DNA of 9,195 nt from CAZAEL01 sp964484135 (GCA_964484135.1 CAZAEL010000067.1:1-9195), one strand, 5' to 3'; shown: positions 1-6,977, counted from the first letter of the stretch. The notes: a model not told the origin generated them from the letters alone. A program made the numbers and translations.

Positions 1-935
1 TCCGGGCCGCGCCCTGGGTGGTGTTGTCGGGGCGGCCGGAGGACACGGCGCGACGCACCGGCCGGCCCGCGGCCGGCCGGTGGGATTTTCCGGCCCTGGC
101 CGGGCTTTTCCGCCGGGGCCGGGCCCTGGTGTTCGGCGGGGGGGAGCTTTTTCAGACGCGCACGAGCCGGCTGAGCCTGCTTTACTACCTGGCCCTGGCG
201 CTCTGGGCCCGCCTGTGGGGATGCCGTCTTTTCGCTTACGGCGTGGCCCTGGACCCGGACCTGCCGCGCTGGGCGTCTGCGGCCGTGCGTGGGGTCCTGG
301 GGATGGCCCAGGGGCTTTGGGTGCGGGACGAGGCCGGTCTGGAGGGGTTGCAACGCCCCGCCCTGGCCGCGGGCCCCGACGCGGTCTGGTCCTGGCCGGT
401 GGAAGCCGCCGCGCCGTCAACGTCCTTGCGCCGCGTTCTCTGGATCCTTCGGACAGACCGGGACCCTGAGACGGAGGCCGCGGAATGGGCCCGGGCGTTG
501 AACGGGTTGTCCCGGATCGCTCCCCGGGAGCACGGTTTCCTGCCGTTCCACCCGGAGGCGGACGGGCCGCTCCTTTCGCGACTGCGGCTGAAGCTGGAAT
601 TTTTTCACCGCCTGGAGCTCTGGGACAGGCCCGAGGAGGTCTTCGACATCATGAAGGGGTACGACGCGGTGGTGAGCATGCGTTTCCACGGACTGCTTTG
701 CGCCCGGCTCCTGGGACGGCCTTGCGTGGCCGTGGCGTCCCACGAAAAGGTGTCCCGTCTGGCGGAGTCGTTGTCCGCCCCGGCGCTTTCCCGGGCCGAG
801 GCCGGACCCGAGCCCCTGGCGCGGGCCCTGGAGCGGGCCTGGGAGGACAAGGGCCGCTTTTCGGGCACCGCGGCGCTGGCGCGACAGGCGCGGACCGCCC
901 TGGCGGGGCTGGAAGAGGCCCTGCTTCGCGGGTGA
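1..935 (+). CDS. csaB: Polysaccharide pyruvyl transferase (CsaB-like), 5'-truncated
   Basis: The reading frame is open from base 3 and has no stop before the window edge, so the N-terminus lies outside; the GTG at 18 is internal. About 310 residues are visible. CsaB-type enzymes transfer a pyruvyl group from phosphoenolpyruvate to sugars of cell-wall or surface polysaccharides. Family resemblance: the early VVLSGRPEDTARR stretch (CsaB has 'VLS.DPE.TA..H'), the glycine-rich GGGELFQTRTSRLSLLYY segment at about visible residues 44-62, and the C-terminal YDAVVSMRFHGLLCARLLG stretch carrying the conserved Arg and His, followed by the P-C-V-A-V and EKV region. The hydrophobic run after the GGG motif (YYLALALWARLWG) is normal for the family. 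The gene ends 111 bases before ftsX and is probably a separate unit. The fold family is fairly sure; the acceptor polymer is unknown. 'csaB' is by similarity only. Confidence 0.8.
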   Translation, partial: RAAPWVVLSGRPEDTARRTGRPAAGRWDFPALAGLFRRGRALVFGGGELFQTRTSRLSLLYYLALALWARLWGCRLFAYGVALDPDLPRWASAAVRGVLGMAQGLWVRDEAGLEGLQRPALAAGPDAVWSWPVEAAAPSTSLRRVLWILRTDRDPETEAAEWARALNGLSRIAPREHGFLPFHPEADGPLLSRLRLKLEFFHRLELWDRPEEVFDIMKGYDAVVSMRFHGLLCARLLGRPCVAVASHEKVSRLAESLSAPALSRAEAGPEPLARALERAWEDKGRFSGTAALARQARTALAGLEEALLRG

Positions 936-964
936 CCGGTTGTCTCTCGGGAGAGGCCGTAATT

Positions 965-973
965 TGCTAAAAT
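965..973 (+). promoter_or_regulatory. Putative extended -10 promoter upstream of ftsX
   Basis: TGCTAAAAT matches the extended -10 pattern TGnTATAAT (hexamer TAAAAT at 968-973). It sits in a locally A+T-rich patch within a very G+C-rich region. No good -35 box is found 16-18 bases upstream; the nearest candidate, TTGTCT at 940-945, is 22 bases away. Extended -10 promoters can work without a -35. Transcription would start near 979-981 and read into the ftsX cluster. Confidence 0.45.
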
Positions 974-978
974 ACAAA

Positions 979-1047
979 ATGGTCATTCCAAGGTCCTCCG
1001 CTTTTTCGGCGGATTCAGGGGAAACCGCTTCCCGCGCGGTCCATTGA
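979..1047 (+). CDS. Possible 22-codon leaderless ORF coupled to ftsX
   Basis: ATG at 979 opens a 22-codon frame, MVIPRSSAFSADSGETASRA followed by V, H and a stop. Its TGA (1045-1047) overlaps the ftsX ATG (1047-1049) as TGATG, an arrangement typical of translational coupling. There is no Shine-Dalgarno sequence before ATG 979, but the predicted transcription start falls on or next to the A of the ATG, so the message could be leaderless. FtsX itself has no ribosome-binding site at normal distance, which coupling would explain. The peptide has no recognisable family, and an ORF this short is easily produced by chance. Confidence 0.2.
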   Translation: MVIPRSSAFSADSGETASRAVH

Positions 1048-1811
1048 TGCTTCCGGCCGTCCTTTCCTCTCTCTTCCGCGAAGGGAAGTCCCGTTTTTGG
1101 ACCTACGCCCAGGTGGGTCTGTTGGGCGGGGCCGTGTCCTTTTCCGCGGCCCTGGCCCTGGACCAGCAGGAGGTCCTGCGCCGGCACGCGGCCCAGGAGG
1201 CGGCGGACATCCCCTGGGTGGTGTTCCTTCAACCGCGGGCCGACAGGGGATTTTTGGAAGAATCCATCCGGGCCCTCCCCGGCATCCAGTCTATCCGGTT
1301 CATCTCCCCGGAAGAGGCCCTGGAGGAGCTTCAAAAAGACCCGGTCCTGTCCCGCGGATTGACGCTCACCAGCGGGAACCCCTTGCCGGCCTCCTTCGAC
1401 GTGCGGTGGAACGCCTTTTTTTTGAGGGGGGATTCCCTGGGACACGCCCTCCAGAAGGTGGAAGCCCTGGACGGCGTGGACCACGTGGCCCATGACCGGG
1501 CCCGGGTGGCGCGCTTGAACACGCTTCAACGGCAGCTTTACCAGCTGGAACTGGTGCTCGTGGGCCTCCTGTGGGCGGGCGGGTTCCTGGCCCTGCTCGC
1601 CGCCGGGCGGTTGCTCTTTTTTCCCCGCGGGCCCCTGCCCGCGCCGCGGTTTTTCCTGTGCCTTTTGGCCGGCGCCGGCGGGGGCGCCCTGGGCCTGGCC
1701 GCGTCCCGCGGCCTGGTGACCGTTTTCCAGCCCTGGGCCTTCCTCTCGGGCGCGGTGCTGGGGTTCCTGTGCTTCGGCCTGCAGGACGCCTTCCGGGACC
1801 CGCTGGGTTGA
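1047..1811 (+). CDS. ftsX: Cell division protein FtsX (ABC transporter permease-like)
   Basis: FtsX is the membrane half of FtsEX, which uses ATP hydrolysis by FtsE to switch on peptidoglycan hydrolases at the division site through a periplasmic partner such as EnvC. The protein is 254 aa, on the short side for the family, with the expected order: first membrane segment about residues 19-38, an extracytoplasmic domain about 39-165, then three more membrane segments near 168-190, 202-221 and 228-246. The outer domain has the family pattern: a VFLQPRAD strand, a helix ending in 'ALPGIQSIRFISPEEALEEL', and the GNPLPASFDV signature near residues 110-119. ATG 1047 is preferred; TTG at 1044 is in frame just before it. 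No ribosome-binding site lies at normal distance, so coupling to the small ORF upstream is possible. No ftsE is adjacent. The last bases overlap the next gene by 4. Confidence 0.88.
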   Translation: MLPAVLSSLFREGKSRFWTYAQVGLLGGAVSFSAALALDQQEVLRRHAAQEAADIPWVVFLQPRADRGFLEESIRALPGIQSIRFISPEEALEELQKDPVLSRGLTLTSGNPLPASFDVRWNAFFLRGDSLGHALQKVEALDGVDHVAHDRARVARLNTLQRQLYQLELVLVGLLWAGGFLALLAAGRLLFFPRGPLPAPRFFLCLLAGAGGGALGLAASRGLVTVFQPWAFLSGAVLGFLCFGLQDAFRDPLG

Positions 1812-2980
1812 GGGATTTCCGACCCCGGCCGTTTTTCCTCCTGGCGGCCGCGTTGGCGGCCGCCTGGCTGTTCCCCGGCGCCGCTTCGCCGGACCAGGCG
1901 CTCCGCTCCACCAAGAAGGACCTGGAAAAGATCCAAAGGGAGCTGTCCCGGAAGACCTCGGAACGGGCCGAGGCCGCCCGGAAGGAGAAGGAACTGGCCG
2001 AGGAGGTGCGCCGCATCTCCCGGGAGTTGAACGCCTCCCGCCGTTCTTTGAAGGAGATCGAGTCCCGCCTGGACGAAACGGAAGGCCGGCGCAAGGCCAC
2101 CGAGGAACGGCTTTGGGTCTCCCGCCTGGAAATGGGGCAATGGGGGGACCTGCTGGCCCGCGAACTGCGGTTTTATTACGAAAGGAAGGCGGCCCTGGGC
2201 GCGGCCGCGGCCGTGGAGCTGGCTTATCGACGGGCCGCCATGGAGGAGCGGGTGAACGGCCTCTCCTTCGCGCGCCAGCACCACGCGCAGGTGGAAGGGC
2301 TGCGGGACGAGCTGATCGGCCTGGAGGTGGAGCTTCAGAAGTTGAGGCTCCGCCGGGAAAAAGAGGAAAAGCGGGTCGCCTCCGCCCAGGAGCAGATGCG
2401 GTCCCTCCACAAGACCGTCCAGGGGCGCCGCGCGGTTTTGGAGAACGAGATCCGGGACCTTCGGGCCTCGGCCCGGGCGCTGGAGCGGCTGGTGCAAAAG
2501 CTGATCCGGGAGGAGATGGAAAGGGCCAAGGCCGCGGAGGCGGCCGCGGCCAAGGCGAAAAAGCCCAGGCCGGCCGCCGCGCCGTCGACGGCCAGGAAGG
2601 GCCGCCTGCCCTGGCCGGTGGAGGGCAAGGTGGTGGAACGGTACGGCCGGTCCCGCCACCCGGAGCTGGACACCTACGTTTTCTCCAACGGCGTCAAGCT
2701 CCAGCCCGCGGAGCGCGCCGCGGTGCGGTCGGTGGACAAGGGAGAGGTGCTGTACGCCGGGGAGTTCATGAGCTACGGCCTCATGGCGCTGGTGAGCCAC
2801 CCCAACAACCTGCACAGCATCTACGCCCATCTGGGGCAGATCAAGGTGGCGAGGGGGCAAAAAGTGTCGGTGGGCGAGGTGGTCGGCTCCTCGGGGCAGG
2901 ACGGGGCCGGGCGGCCGCTGGTGTACTTTGAACTGCGCGTGGGCGGCGTGGCGGTGGACCCGCTCCTGTGGCTGAAGTGA
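1808..2980 (+). CDS. envC: EnvC-like murein hydrolase activator (coiled coil plus degenerate LytM/M23 domain)
   Basis: A periplasmic 390-aa protein, probably the partner that FtsX moves to activate N-acetylmuramoyl-L-alanine amidases. The TTG at 1808 shares TTGA with the ftsX stop and is directly followed by a signal peptide (MRDFRPRP, then a Leu/Ala-rich core, cleavage near residues 25-27); the frame continues upstream of 1808 only as ftsX antiphase sequence. Residues about 28-245 are charged and heptad-like, rich in K, E and R, as in EnvC coiled coils. Residues about 264-390 form a LytM/M23 domain, but the zinc ligands are gone: HxxxD is N294-G-V-K-L298 and the terminal HxH is L371-V-Y373. 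The catalytic-region His of YAHL (H341) remains. The ending RPLVYFELRVGGVAVDPLLW closely parallels the inactive EnvC domain. Activator rather than peptidase is therefore likely. The symbol is by architecture and context. Confidence 0.82.
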   Translation: MRDFRPRPFFLLAAALAAAWLFPGAASPDQALRSTKKDLEKIQRELSRKTSERAEAARKEKELAEEVRRISRELNASRRSLKEIESRLDETEGRRKATEERLWVSRLEMGQWGDLLARELRFYYERKAALGAAAAVELAYRRAAMEERVNGLSFARQHHAQVEGLRDELIGLEVELQKLRLRREKEEKRVASAQEQMRSLHKTVQGRRAVLENEIRDLRASARALERLVQKLIREEMERAKAAEAAAAKAKKPRPAAAPSTARKGRLPWPVEGKVVERYGRSRHPELDTYVFSNGVKLQPAERAAVRSVDKGEVLYAGEFMSYGLMALVSHPNNLHSIYAHLGQIKVARGQKVSVGEVVGSSGQDGAGRPLVYFELRVGGVAVDPLLWLK

Positions 2981-3032
2981 AACCCGCCGCGCGACGGATT
3001 CGCATTCAAGGGTTGCGGAAGGATTTCCTTGA

Positions 3033-3038
3033 AAGGGG
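3033..3038 (+). promoter_or_regulatory. Ribosome-binding site of ctpA
   Basis: AAGGGG lies 10 bases before ATG 3049. A second purine run, GGAAGGA, lies at 3017-3023. The 68-base gap from the EnvC-like stop to this ATG shows no clear promoter or terminator, so read-through from upstream is likely. Confidence 0.5.
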
Positions 3039-3048
3039 CTCATAGAAC

Positions 3049-4308
3049 ATGAAAAAGAATCGTCTGGCGTTCCTGCTTTCCGGGGCCGCGCTGCTTTTGG
3101 TCACGCAGCTGCCGCCGGTCCGTTCCAACGTCAACCAAGCCTACGAGCAGATCAAGCTGTTGGTGGACGTGCTCCAGCACGTGCGGGAGCAGTACGTGGA
3201 AGACGTGGACCAGAAGAAGCTGATCTACGGCGCGGCCGCGGGCATCGTGCGCACGCTGGACCCCTTCAGCCAGTTCATGGAGCCGGAAGCCCACAAAGAG
3301 ATGAAGACGGAGACGTCGGGCCAATTCGGCGGCCTGGGCATCCGCATCGCGGTCCGCGACGGCTGGCTCACCGTCATCACGCCCCTGCCCGACACCCCGG
3401 CCTACCGCATGGGCGTTCTGCCGGGGGACAAGATCGTCATGATCGAAGGGGAGTCCACCCAGGGCATCAGCTTGAGCGACGCGGTGGAGAAGCTCCGCGG
3501 CAAACCCAAGACCAAGGTCACCATCTCGGTGGTGCGGGAGGGGGAGAACGAGCCCCGCGAGTTCACCATCATGCGGGACGTGATCCGGATCGAGAGCGTC
3601 AAGGCCCGCATGCTGAACGATTCCGTCGGGTACATCCGCCTCATGGAGTTCATCGAGCCCAGCGTGTCGGACATGCAGAAAAGCCTCAAGTCCCTGCGGG
3701 CGCAGGGCATGAAGTCCCTGGTGCTGGACCTGCGCAACAACCCCGGCGGGCTGCTGACTTCCGCCGTGGACGTGGTCAAGCTCTTCATGGGCGACGGCAA
3801 GCTCATCGTGTACACCCAGGGCCGGGCCCAGCCCCGTCACGAATTCCGCTCCGACAGCCGGGCCGCGTACGGGGACCTGCCCCTGGCGGTCCTGGTGAAC
3901 CGGGGCTCCGCCTCGGGCTCCGAGATCGTGGCCGGCGCCTTCCAGGACCAGCGGCGCGCCATCATCATCGGCGGCAACACCTTCGGCAAGGCCAGCGTGC
4001 AGTCCATCATCGGGCTGGACGACGGGTCGGCCCTCCGCCTCACCACGGCCAAATACTACACCCCCTCCGGCCGTTCGATCCACCGGGACGAAGGCAAGAA
4101 GGAGGGCGGCATCCTCCCGGACATCGTCATCGACGTGCCCCGCGAAATCGAGGCCAAGCTCCAGAGCCAGAGCGAGGAGATCTACGCCAAGGACAAGAGC
4201 CCCCAGTCCGCGGTCAAGGAGGATGAGCGGGTGCGGGACGAGGTGCTGGAACGGGCCGTGGAGATCCTCAAGGCCCAGGCCCTGTTCGAAAAGATCCAGA
4301 AAGGATAA
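3049..4308 (+). CDS. ctpA: Carboxyl-terminal processing protease, S41 family (CtpA)
   Basis: A periplasmic serine protease of 419 aa that trims or degrades exported proteins from their C-terminus; in several bacteria relatives control peptidoglycan hydrolases. The N-terminus MKKNRLAFLLSGAALLLV is a signal peptide or anchor. Then come a helical region with the TLDPFSQFM motif (about 69-77), a PDZ domain (about 90-175, with GQFGGLGIRI and the substrate-binding part PAYRMGVLPGDKI), and the S41 core (about 185-365). The catalytic pair is visible: Ser289 in GSASGSE and Lys314 in TFGKASVQ, 25 residues apart as in characterised CTPs, with Gln318 four residues after the Lys. The usual SASAS is SASGS and GKGSVQ is GKASVQ; both are mild changes. 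The C-terminal tail is charged and helical. It follows the EnvC-like gene and precedes the next gene by 3 bases, so it likely works on wall-remodelling proteins. Confidence 0.93.
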   Translation: MKKNRLAFLLSGAALLLVTQLPPVRSNVNQAYEQIKLLVDVLQHVREQYVEDVDQKKLIYGAAAGIVRTLDPFSQFMEPEAHKEMKTETSGQFGGLGIRIAVRDGWLTVITPLPDTPAYRMGVLPGDKIVMIEGESTQGISLSDAVEKLRGKPKTKVTISVVREGENEPREFTIMRDVIRIESVKARMLNDSVGYIRLMEFIEPSVSDMQKSLKSLRAQGMKSLVLDLRNNPGGLLTSAVDVVKLFMGDGKLIVYTQGRAQPRHEFRSDSRAAYGDLPLAVLVNRGSASGSEIVAGAFQDQRRAIIIGGNTFGKASVQSIIGLDDGSALRLTTAKYYTPSGRSIHRDEGKKEGGILPDIVIDVPREIEAKLQSQSEEIYAKDKSPQSAVKEDERVRDEVLERAVEILKAQALFEKIQKG

Positions 4309-4311
4309 GCC

Positions 4312-4785
4312 ATGCGCGACCGCCGCGGCGGGATCCTCCTGCGGCTGCTTTTGACCGCGGCCCTGGCGGCGGGCGGGGTTTTTCTGTGGCGGGCCTGGAA
4401 CCGGGGGCGTCTCGCCCTGCCCCGCGTGGTCCCGTCCGCGGCCCGTGTCCCGCCGCCGCCGTCTTTGGGGGAAAAGAGCGTCTGGGTCCAGAAGGAAGTG
4501 CGGGACCTGCTGGCGCGGCACGGCCTGAAAGAGCCGCACGTGTTGAAAACCTACACCCGCGAGCACCGGGAAGGGGGCGTGCAGTGGCTGGAGGACACGC
4601 TGGAACTCAGGCTCCCCGCGGGGTTTGACGCGGCCCGGTTTCGGCGGGAATTGGGCGAAACCTTGAAAAAGGAAGGCGTGACGGTCGTCAGCGAATACAA
4701 GCAAGAGGGAAAGTGGGCGCTGGAGCTCGGCTTCGGCCGGCGCGTCCTGGAGAGAATCCATTTCTATGAACAGAGGACCCCTTGA
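4312..4785 (+). CDS. Small membrane-anchored protein of unknown function (possible YibQ-type N-terminal domain)
   Basis: A 157-aa protein with one N-terminal membrane segment (about residues 8-26, positive residues before it), a Pro-rich linker (about 37-51: PRVVPSAARVPPPP), and a soluble alpha/beta domain (about 52-157) expected outside the cytoplasm. The domain reads as a helix (VWVQKEVRDLLARHGL), a strand pair with EDTLELRLPAG, a helix (ARFRRELGETLKKEG) and a final strand segment. No catalytic motif is visible. The arrangement 'helix, basic stretch, (W)xxxxLELRLPxG, helix' recalls the N-terminal domain that precedes the catalytic part in divergent polysaccharide deacetylases, which often follow envC or ctpA; here the catalytic domain is absent. 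That relation is recalled from memory and unproven. AAGGA at 4301-4305 is the ribosome-binding site; the stop overlaps the tsaD start as TTGA. Confidence 0.75.
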   Translation: MRDRRGGILLRLLLTAALAAGGVFLWRAWNRGRLALPRVVPSAARVPPPPSLGEKSVWVQKEVRDLLARHGLKEPHVLKTYTREHREGGVQWLEDTLELRLPAGFDAARFRRELGETLKKEGVTVVSEYKQEGKWALELGFGRRVLERIHFYEQRTP

Positions 4786-5837
4786 ACCCTAAAAACATCC
4801 GCGTGCTGGGCATCGAAACCTCCTGCGACGAAACCGCGGCCGCGGTGGTGGAAGGCGGCCGCCAGATCCTGTCCAACGTGGTCTCCTCCCAGGTGGCGAT
4901 CCACCAGCCGTACGACGGCGTGGTCCCGGAGCTGGCGGCCCGCGCGCATCTGGAGAGCATCCAGGGCGTGGTCCAGGCGGCGCTCAAGGGGCTGAACGGC
5001 AAGGGCTACCTGCTCTTCCCCAAGACCCTGCCCGTGGACGTGATCGCCGTGACCGCGGGGCCCGGCCTGGTGGGGTCCCTGCTCGTCGGAAAGGTGGTGG
5101 CGGAGATGCTGGCCTGGGTGTACCAAAAACCCCTGGTGGCGGTGAACCACCTGGAGGGGCACATCCTGTCGGCCCTGCCGGCTTCGCCGGACCTGGAGCC
5201 GCCGTTCCTGGCCCTGGTGGCCTCCGGCGGGCACACGGACCTGATCCACGTGAGGGGTTACGGCGATTTTCAGGTGCTGGGCCGCACCCGCGACGACGCG
5301 GCCGGCGAGGCGTTCGACAAGGTGTCCAAGATGCTGGGGCTGGGCTACCCCGGCGGGCCGGCCATCGACAAGCTGGCGGCCAAGGGCAACCCCCGCGCCG
5401 TGGACTTCCCCCGGCCCTATTTGAGCGAGGGATGGGACTTTTCCTTTTCGGGCCTGAAGACCGCGGTGGTCTATTACCTGCGGGACAACCCCGCGGTGAA
5501 GGGTTCGCGCAAGAAGACCGCGGACGTCTGCGCCAGCTTCCAGGCCGCGGTGCTGGACGTGCTGGTGAAAAAGACCCTGGCCGCGGCGGACAAGCTGGGG
5601 CTTCGGCACATCGTGATCTGCGGCGGCGTGGCGGCCAACACGGGCCTCCGGGCCGCCTTCGCCGCCCTGGGCAAGAAACACAAGGTGCACATCGCCGCGC
5701 CCATGCTCTGCACGGACAACGCGGTGATGATCGCGGTCACCGGGTACTACAAGTTCTTGAAGTCCTCCTCCCGCCGGTTCGAGCCCCGGCCCGTGACCGT
5801 GGACTCCACCCTCCCGGTGCAAAATTGGAAGCGGTAG
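4782..5837 (+). CDS. tsaD: tRNA N6-adenosine threonylcarbamoyltransferase TsaD
   Basis: TsaD transfers the threonylcarbamoyl group to A37 of tRNAs that read ANN codons (t6A), working in the cytoplasm with TsaB and TsaE. The 351-aa length is normal. Motifs in order: GIETSCDETAAAVV near the N-terminus (ASKHA fold), PGLVGSLLVGK, the metal ligands H123 and H127 in NHLEGHI, ASGGHTDL, the DDAAGEAFDKVSKMLGLGYPGG block, CGGVAANTGLR, and the third metal ligand D312 in CTDN. All key residues are present, so the enzyme should be active. The start is TTG 4782, sharing TTGA with the upstream stop; AGAGGA at 4772-4777 serves as ribosome-binding site at 4 bases. It sits in an envelope gene run, which is common for housekeeping genes in compact operons. 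TsaB and TsaE are not in the window. Confidence 0.96.
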   Translation: MNPKNIRVLGIETSCDETAAAVVEGGRQILSNVVSSQVAIHQPYDGVVPELAARAHLESIQGVVQAALKGLNGKGYLLFPKTLPVDVIAVTAGPGLVGSLLVGKVVAEMLAWVYQKPLVAVNHLEGHILSALPASPDLEPPFLALVASGGHTDLIHVRGYGDFQVLGRTRDDAAGEAFDKVSKMLGLGYPGGPAIDKLAAKGNPRAVDFPRPYLSEGWDFSFSGLKTAVVYYLRDNPAVKGSRKKTADVCASFQAAVLDVLVKKTLAAADKLGLRHIVICGGVAANTGLRAAFAALGKKHKVHIAAPMLCTDNAVMIAVTGYYKFLKSSSRRFEPRPVTVDSTLPVQNWKR

Positions 5838-6850
5838 CCTCCGTCGGTCCCGTTTCCCTCCGCAACCCCTTCGTCCTGGCGCCCATGGCCGGCATCAGCG
5901 ATCCCCCTTTCCGGCGGCTCTGCCGGCGGGGCGGGGCCGCGCTGGTGTGCGCGGAGATGGTGTCCTCCAACGCCCTCCATTTCAACGACGCGAAGTCCCG
6001 CCGCATGCTGACCGTCTTCCCGGACGAGCACCCCGTGAGCATGCAGGTCTTCGGCGCGGAGCCGGACCGCCTGGCCGAGGCGGCCCGCAAGGCGCAGGAC
6101 GCGGGCGCGGACATCGTGGACCTCAACTGCGGCTGTCCCGTGCCCAAGATCACGCAGACGGGCGCCGGCATCCGCCTCATGGAGGACGAGGCCCTCTTCG
6201 GGCGGTGCCTGGAGGCCATGGCCCGGGCGGTCACGGTCCCCGTGACGGTCAAGATGCGGCTGGGCGTTCTGCCGGGAGAAAACAGGGCCTCGCGCCTGGC
6301 GCGGGTGGCGGAGTCCGCGGGCGCGGCCGCGGTGTCCGTGCACGCCCGGTTCCGGGGCGCCCGCCATTCGGGCCCCGCGGACTTGGCGGCGCTTAAAGAA
6401 GCGGTGGAGGCGGTCAGGATCCCGGTCTTCGGCAACGGCGGTGTGGCCACGTACGCGGACGCCCGCCGCATGATCAAGGAGACCGGCTGCGCCGCGGTGA
6501 TGATCGGACAGGCCGCGGTGGGGAACCCGCTCATTTTTCAGGAATTTTTGGAGGCCTGGGAAGCGGAACAGGGCAAGGCCGCCGGGGGAAAAGACCCTTC
6601 CGCGGACGAACCGCGGCACGTCCGCCGTTTCCGGCTCCTGCGGGAACACGCCCGGATGAACGCGGAATACTTCGGCGAGGAGCGGGGCCTGGTCCGTCTC
6701 AGAAAGTGCCTGCCGGCTTACGCCAAGGACCTTCCCCATGCCGCGGAATTCCGGGCCAAGGCCTACACCCTCTCCACCCTGGCCGCGCTCTTCTCCCTGG
6801 TGGAGGAATATGAAACTTGGCTGGAAAAGGCATCCCCAAAAGCCGCATAA
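5825..6850 (+). CDS. dusB: tRNA-dihydrouridine synthase (DusB-like)
   Basis: An FMN- and NADPH-dependent enzyme that reduces uridine to dihydrouridine in tRNA. The TTG at 5825 overlaps the tsaD end by 13 bases and gives a 341-aa protein (MEAVASVGPVSLRNPFVLAPM...), with the expected few residues before the FMN-binding VLAPMAGISDPPFRRL block. No good ribosome-binding site is seen, which fits translational coupling. The TIM-barrel motifs follow: MQVFGAEPD, DLNCGCPVPK with catalytic Cys104, GAGIRLMED, VTVKMRLG, VSVHARFR, VFGNGGV and MIGQAAVGNPLIF. The C-terminal helical domain (about 245-341) includes LRKCLPAYAKDLPHAAEFR, as in DusB. Oddities: the usual GNGDI is GNGGV, and the usual IGRAAxGNP is IGQAAVGNP. 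DusB is the best subfamily match, but other bacterial Dus types are not excluded. The frame extends much further upstream only as antiphase tsaD sequence. Confidence 0.9.
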   Translation: MEAVASVGPVSLRNPFVLAPMAGISDPPFRRLCRRGGAALVCAEMVSSNALHFNDAKSRRMLTVFPDEHPVSMQVFGAEPDRLAEAARKAQDAGADIVDLNCGCPVPKITQTGAGIRLMEDEALFGRCLEAMARAVTVPVTVKMRLGVLPGENRASRLARVAESAGAAAVSVHARFRGARHSGPADLAALKEAVEAVRIPVFGNGGVATYADARRMIKETGCAAVMIGQAAVGNPLIFQEFLEAWEAEQGKAAGGKDPSADEPRHVRRFRLLREHARMNAEYFGEERGLVRLRKCLPAYAKDLPHAAEFRAKAYTLSTLAALFSLVEEYETWLEKASPKAA

Positions 6851-6891
6851 AAGGGGTATTTTCAGGCTTTACAAACCATCTCAAAAAACCC

Positions 6892-6920
6892 TTGACAATT
6901 TTCCCTTTCGGGGGTATCTT
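6892..6920 (+). promoter_or_regulatory. Sigma70-type promoter for the MerR-receiver gene
   Basis: TTGACA (6892-6897) is a perfect -35 hexamer; 17 bases later TATCTT (6915-6920) is a 4-of-6 -10 hexamer. It lies in the A+T-rich gap after dusB and would start transcription near 6927, leaving a 5' untranslated leader of about 105 bases before ATG 7032. Confidence 0.65.
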
Positions 6921-6977
6921 AACAGCGGGATAAAAAAGGCCATTTTTTTTACCCATAAATGAGAAGTTGACAGCGGG
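6919..6977 (+). repeat. Imperfect 11-bp direct repeat in the promoter region
   Basis: TTAACAGCGGG (6919-6929) and TTGACAGCGGG (6967-6977) differ at one base and start 48 bases apart. The first copy overlaps the -10 box and the probable start site of the 6892 promoter; the second carries its own TTGACA. They could be operator half-sites or remains of a duplicated promoter, or chance in a low-complexity stretch. Confidence 0.4.

Noticed and set aside
944..955. CTCTC-GG-GAGAG inverted repeat after csaB
   Set aside because: The centre is too short for a stable hairpin with the full stem, and no T run follows. Not convincing as a terminator.
1571..1807. Upstream extension of the EnvC-like frame
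   Set aside because: This part is antiphase to ftsX and reads as Gly/Arg/Pro-rich sequence. TTG 1808 gives a clean signal peptide and a TTGA overlap.
1538..3043. 501-codon open frame on the minus strand, and similar long minus-strand frames at 417-1529, 4764-5822, 5747-6739 and 8099-9040
   Set aside because: All mirror well-supported + strand genes and show no recognisable motifs, signal peptides or ribosome-binding sites. They are side effects of high G+C content.
3040..4761. 573-codon open frame on the minus strand
   Set aside because: It is antisense to ctpA and the following gene, both with clear family motifs. Its translation is rich in H, L, D, G and R, as expected for the complement of G+C-rich coding sequence.
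5432..5824. Upstream extension of the dus frame
   Set aside because: It lies wholly inside tsaD in another frame. TTG 5825 gives the normal DusB N-terminus.
6839..6870. AAAGCC/GGCTTT inverted repeat at the end of dus as a terminator
   Set aside because: The 6-bp stem has a 20-base loop, overlaps the end of the coding region and has no T run after it.
6930..6955. A-tract and T-tract around GGCCA as a terminator or operator
   Set aside because: The stem would be almost only A-T pairs around a short G+C centre, and it is not a perfect palindrome. More likely it is low-complexity promoter DNA.
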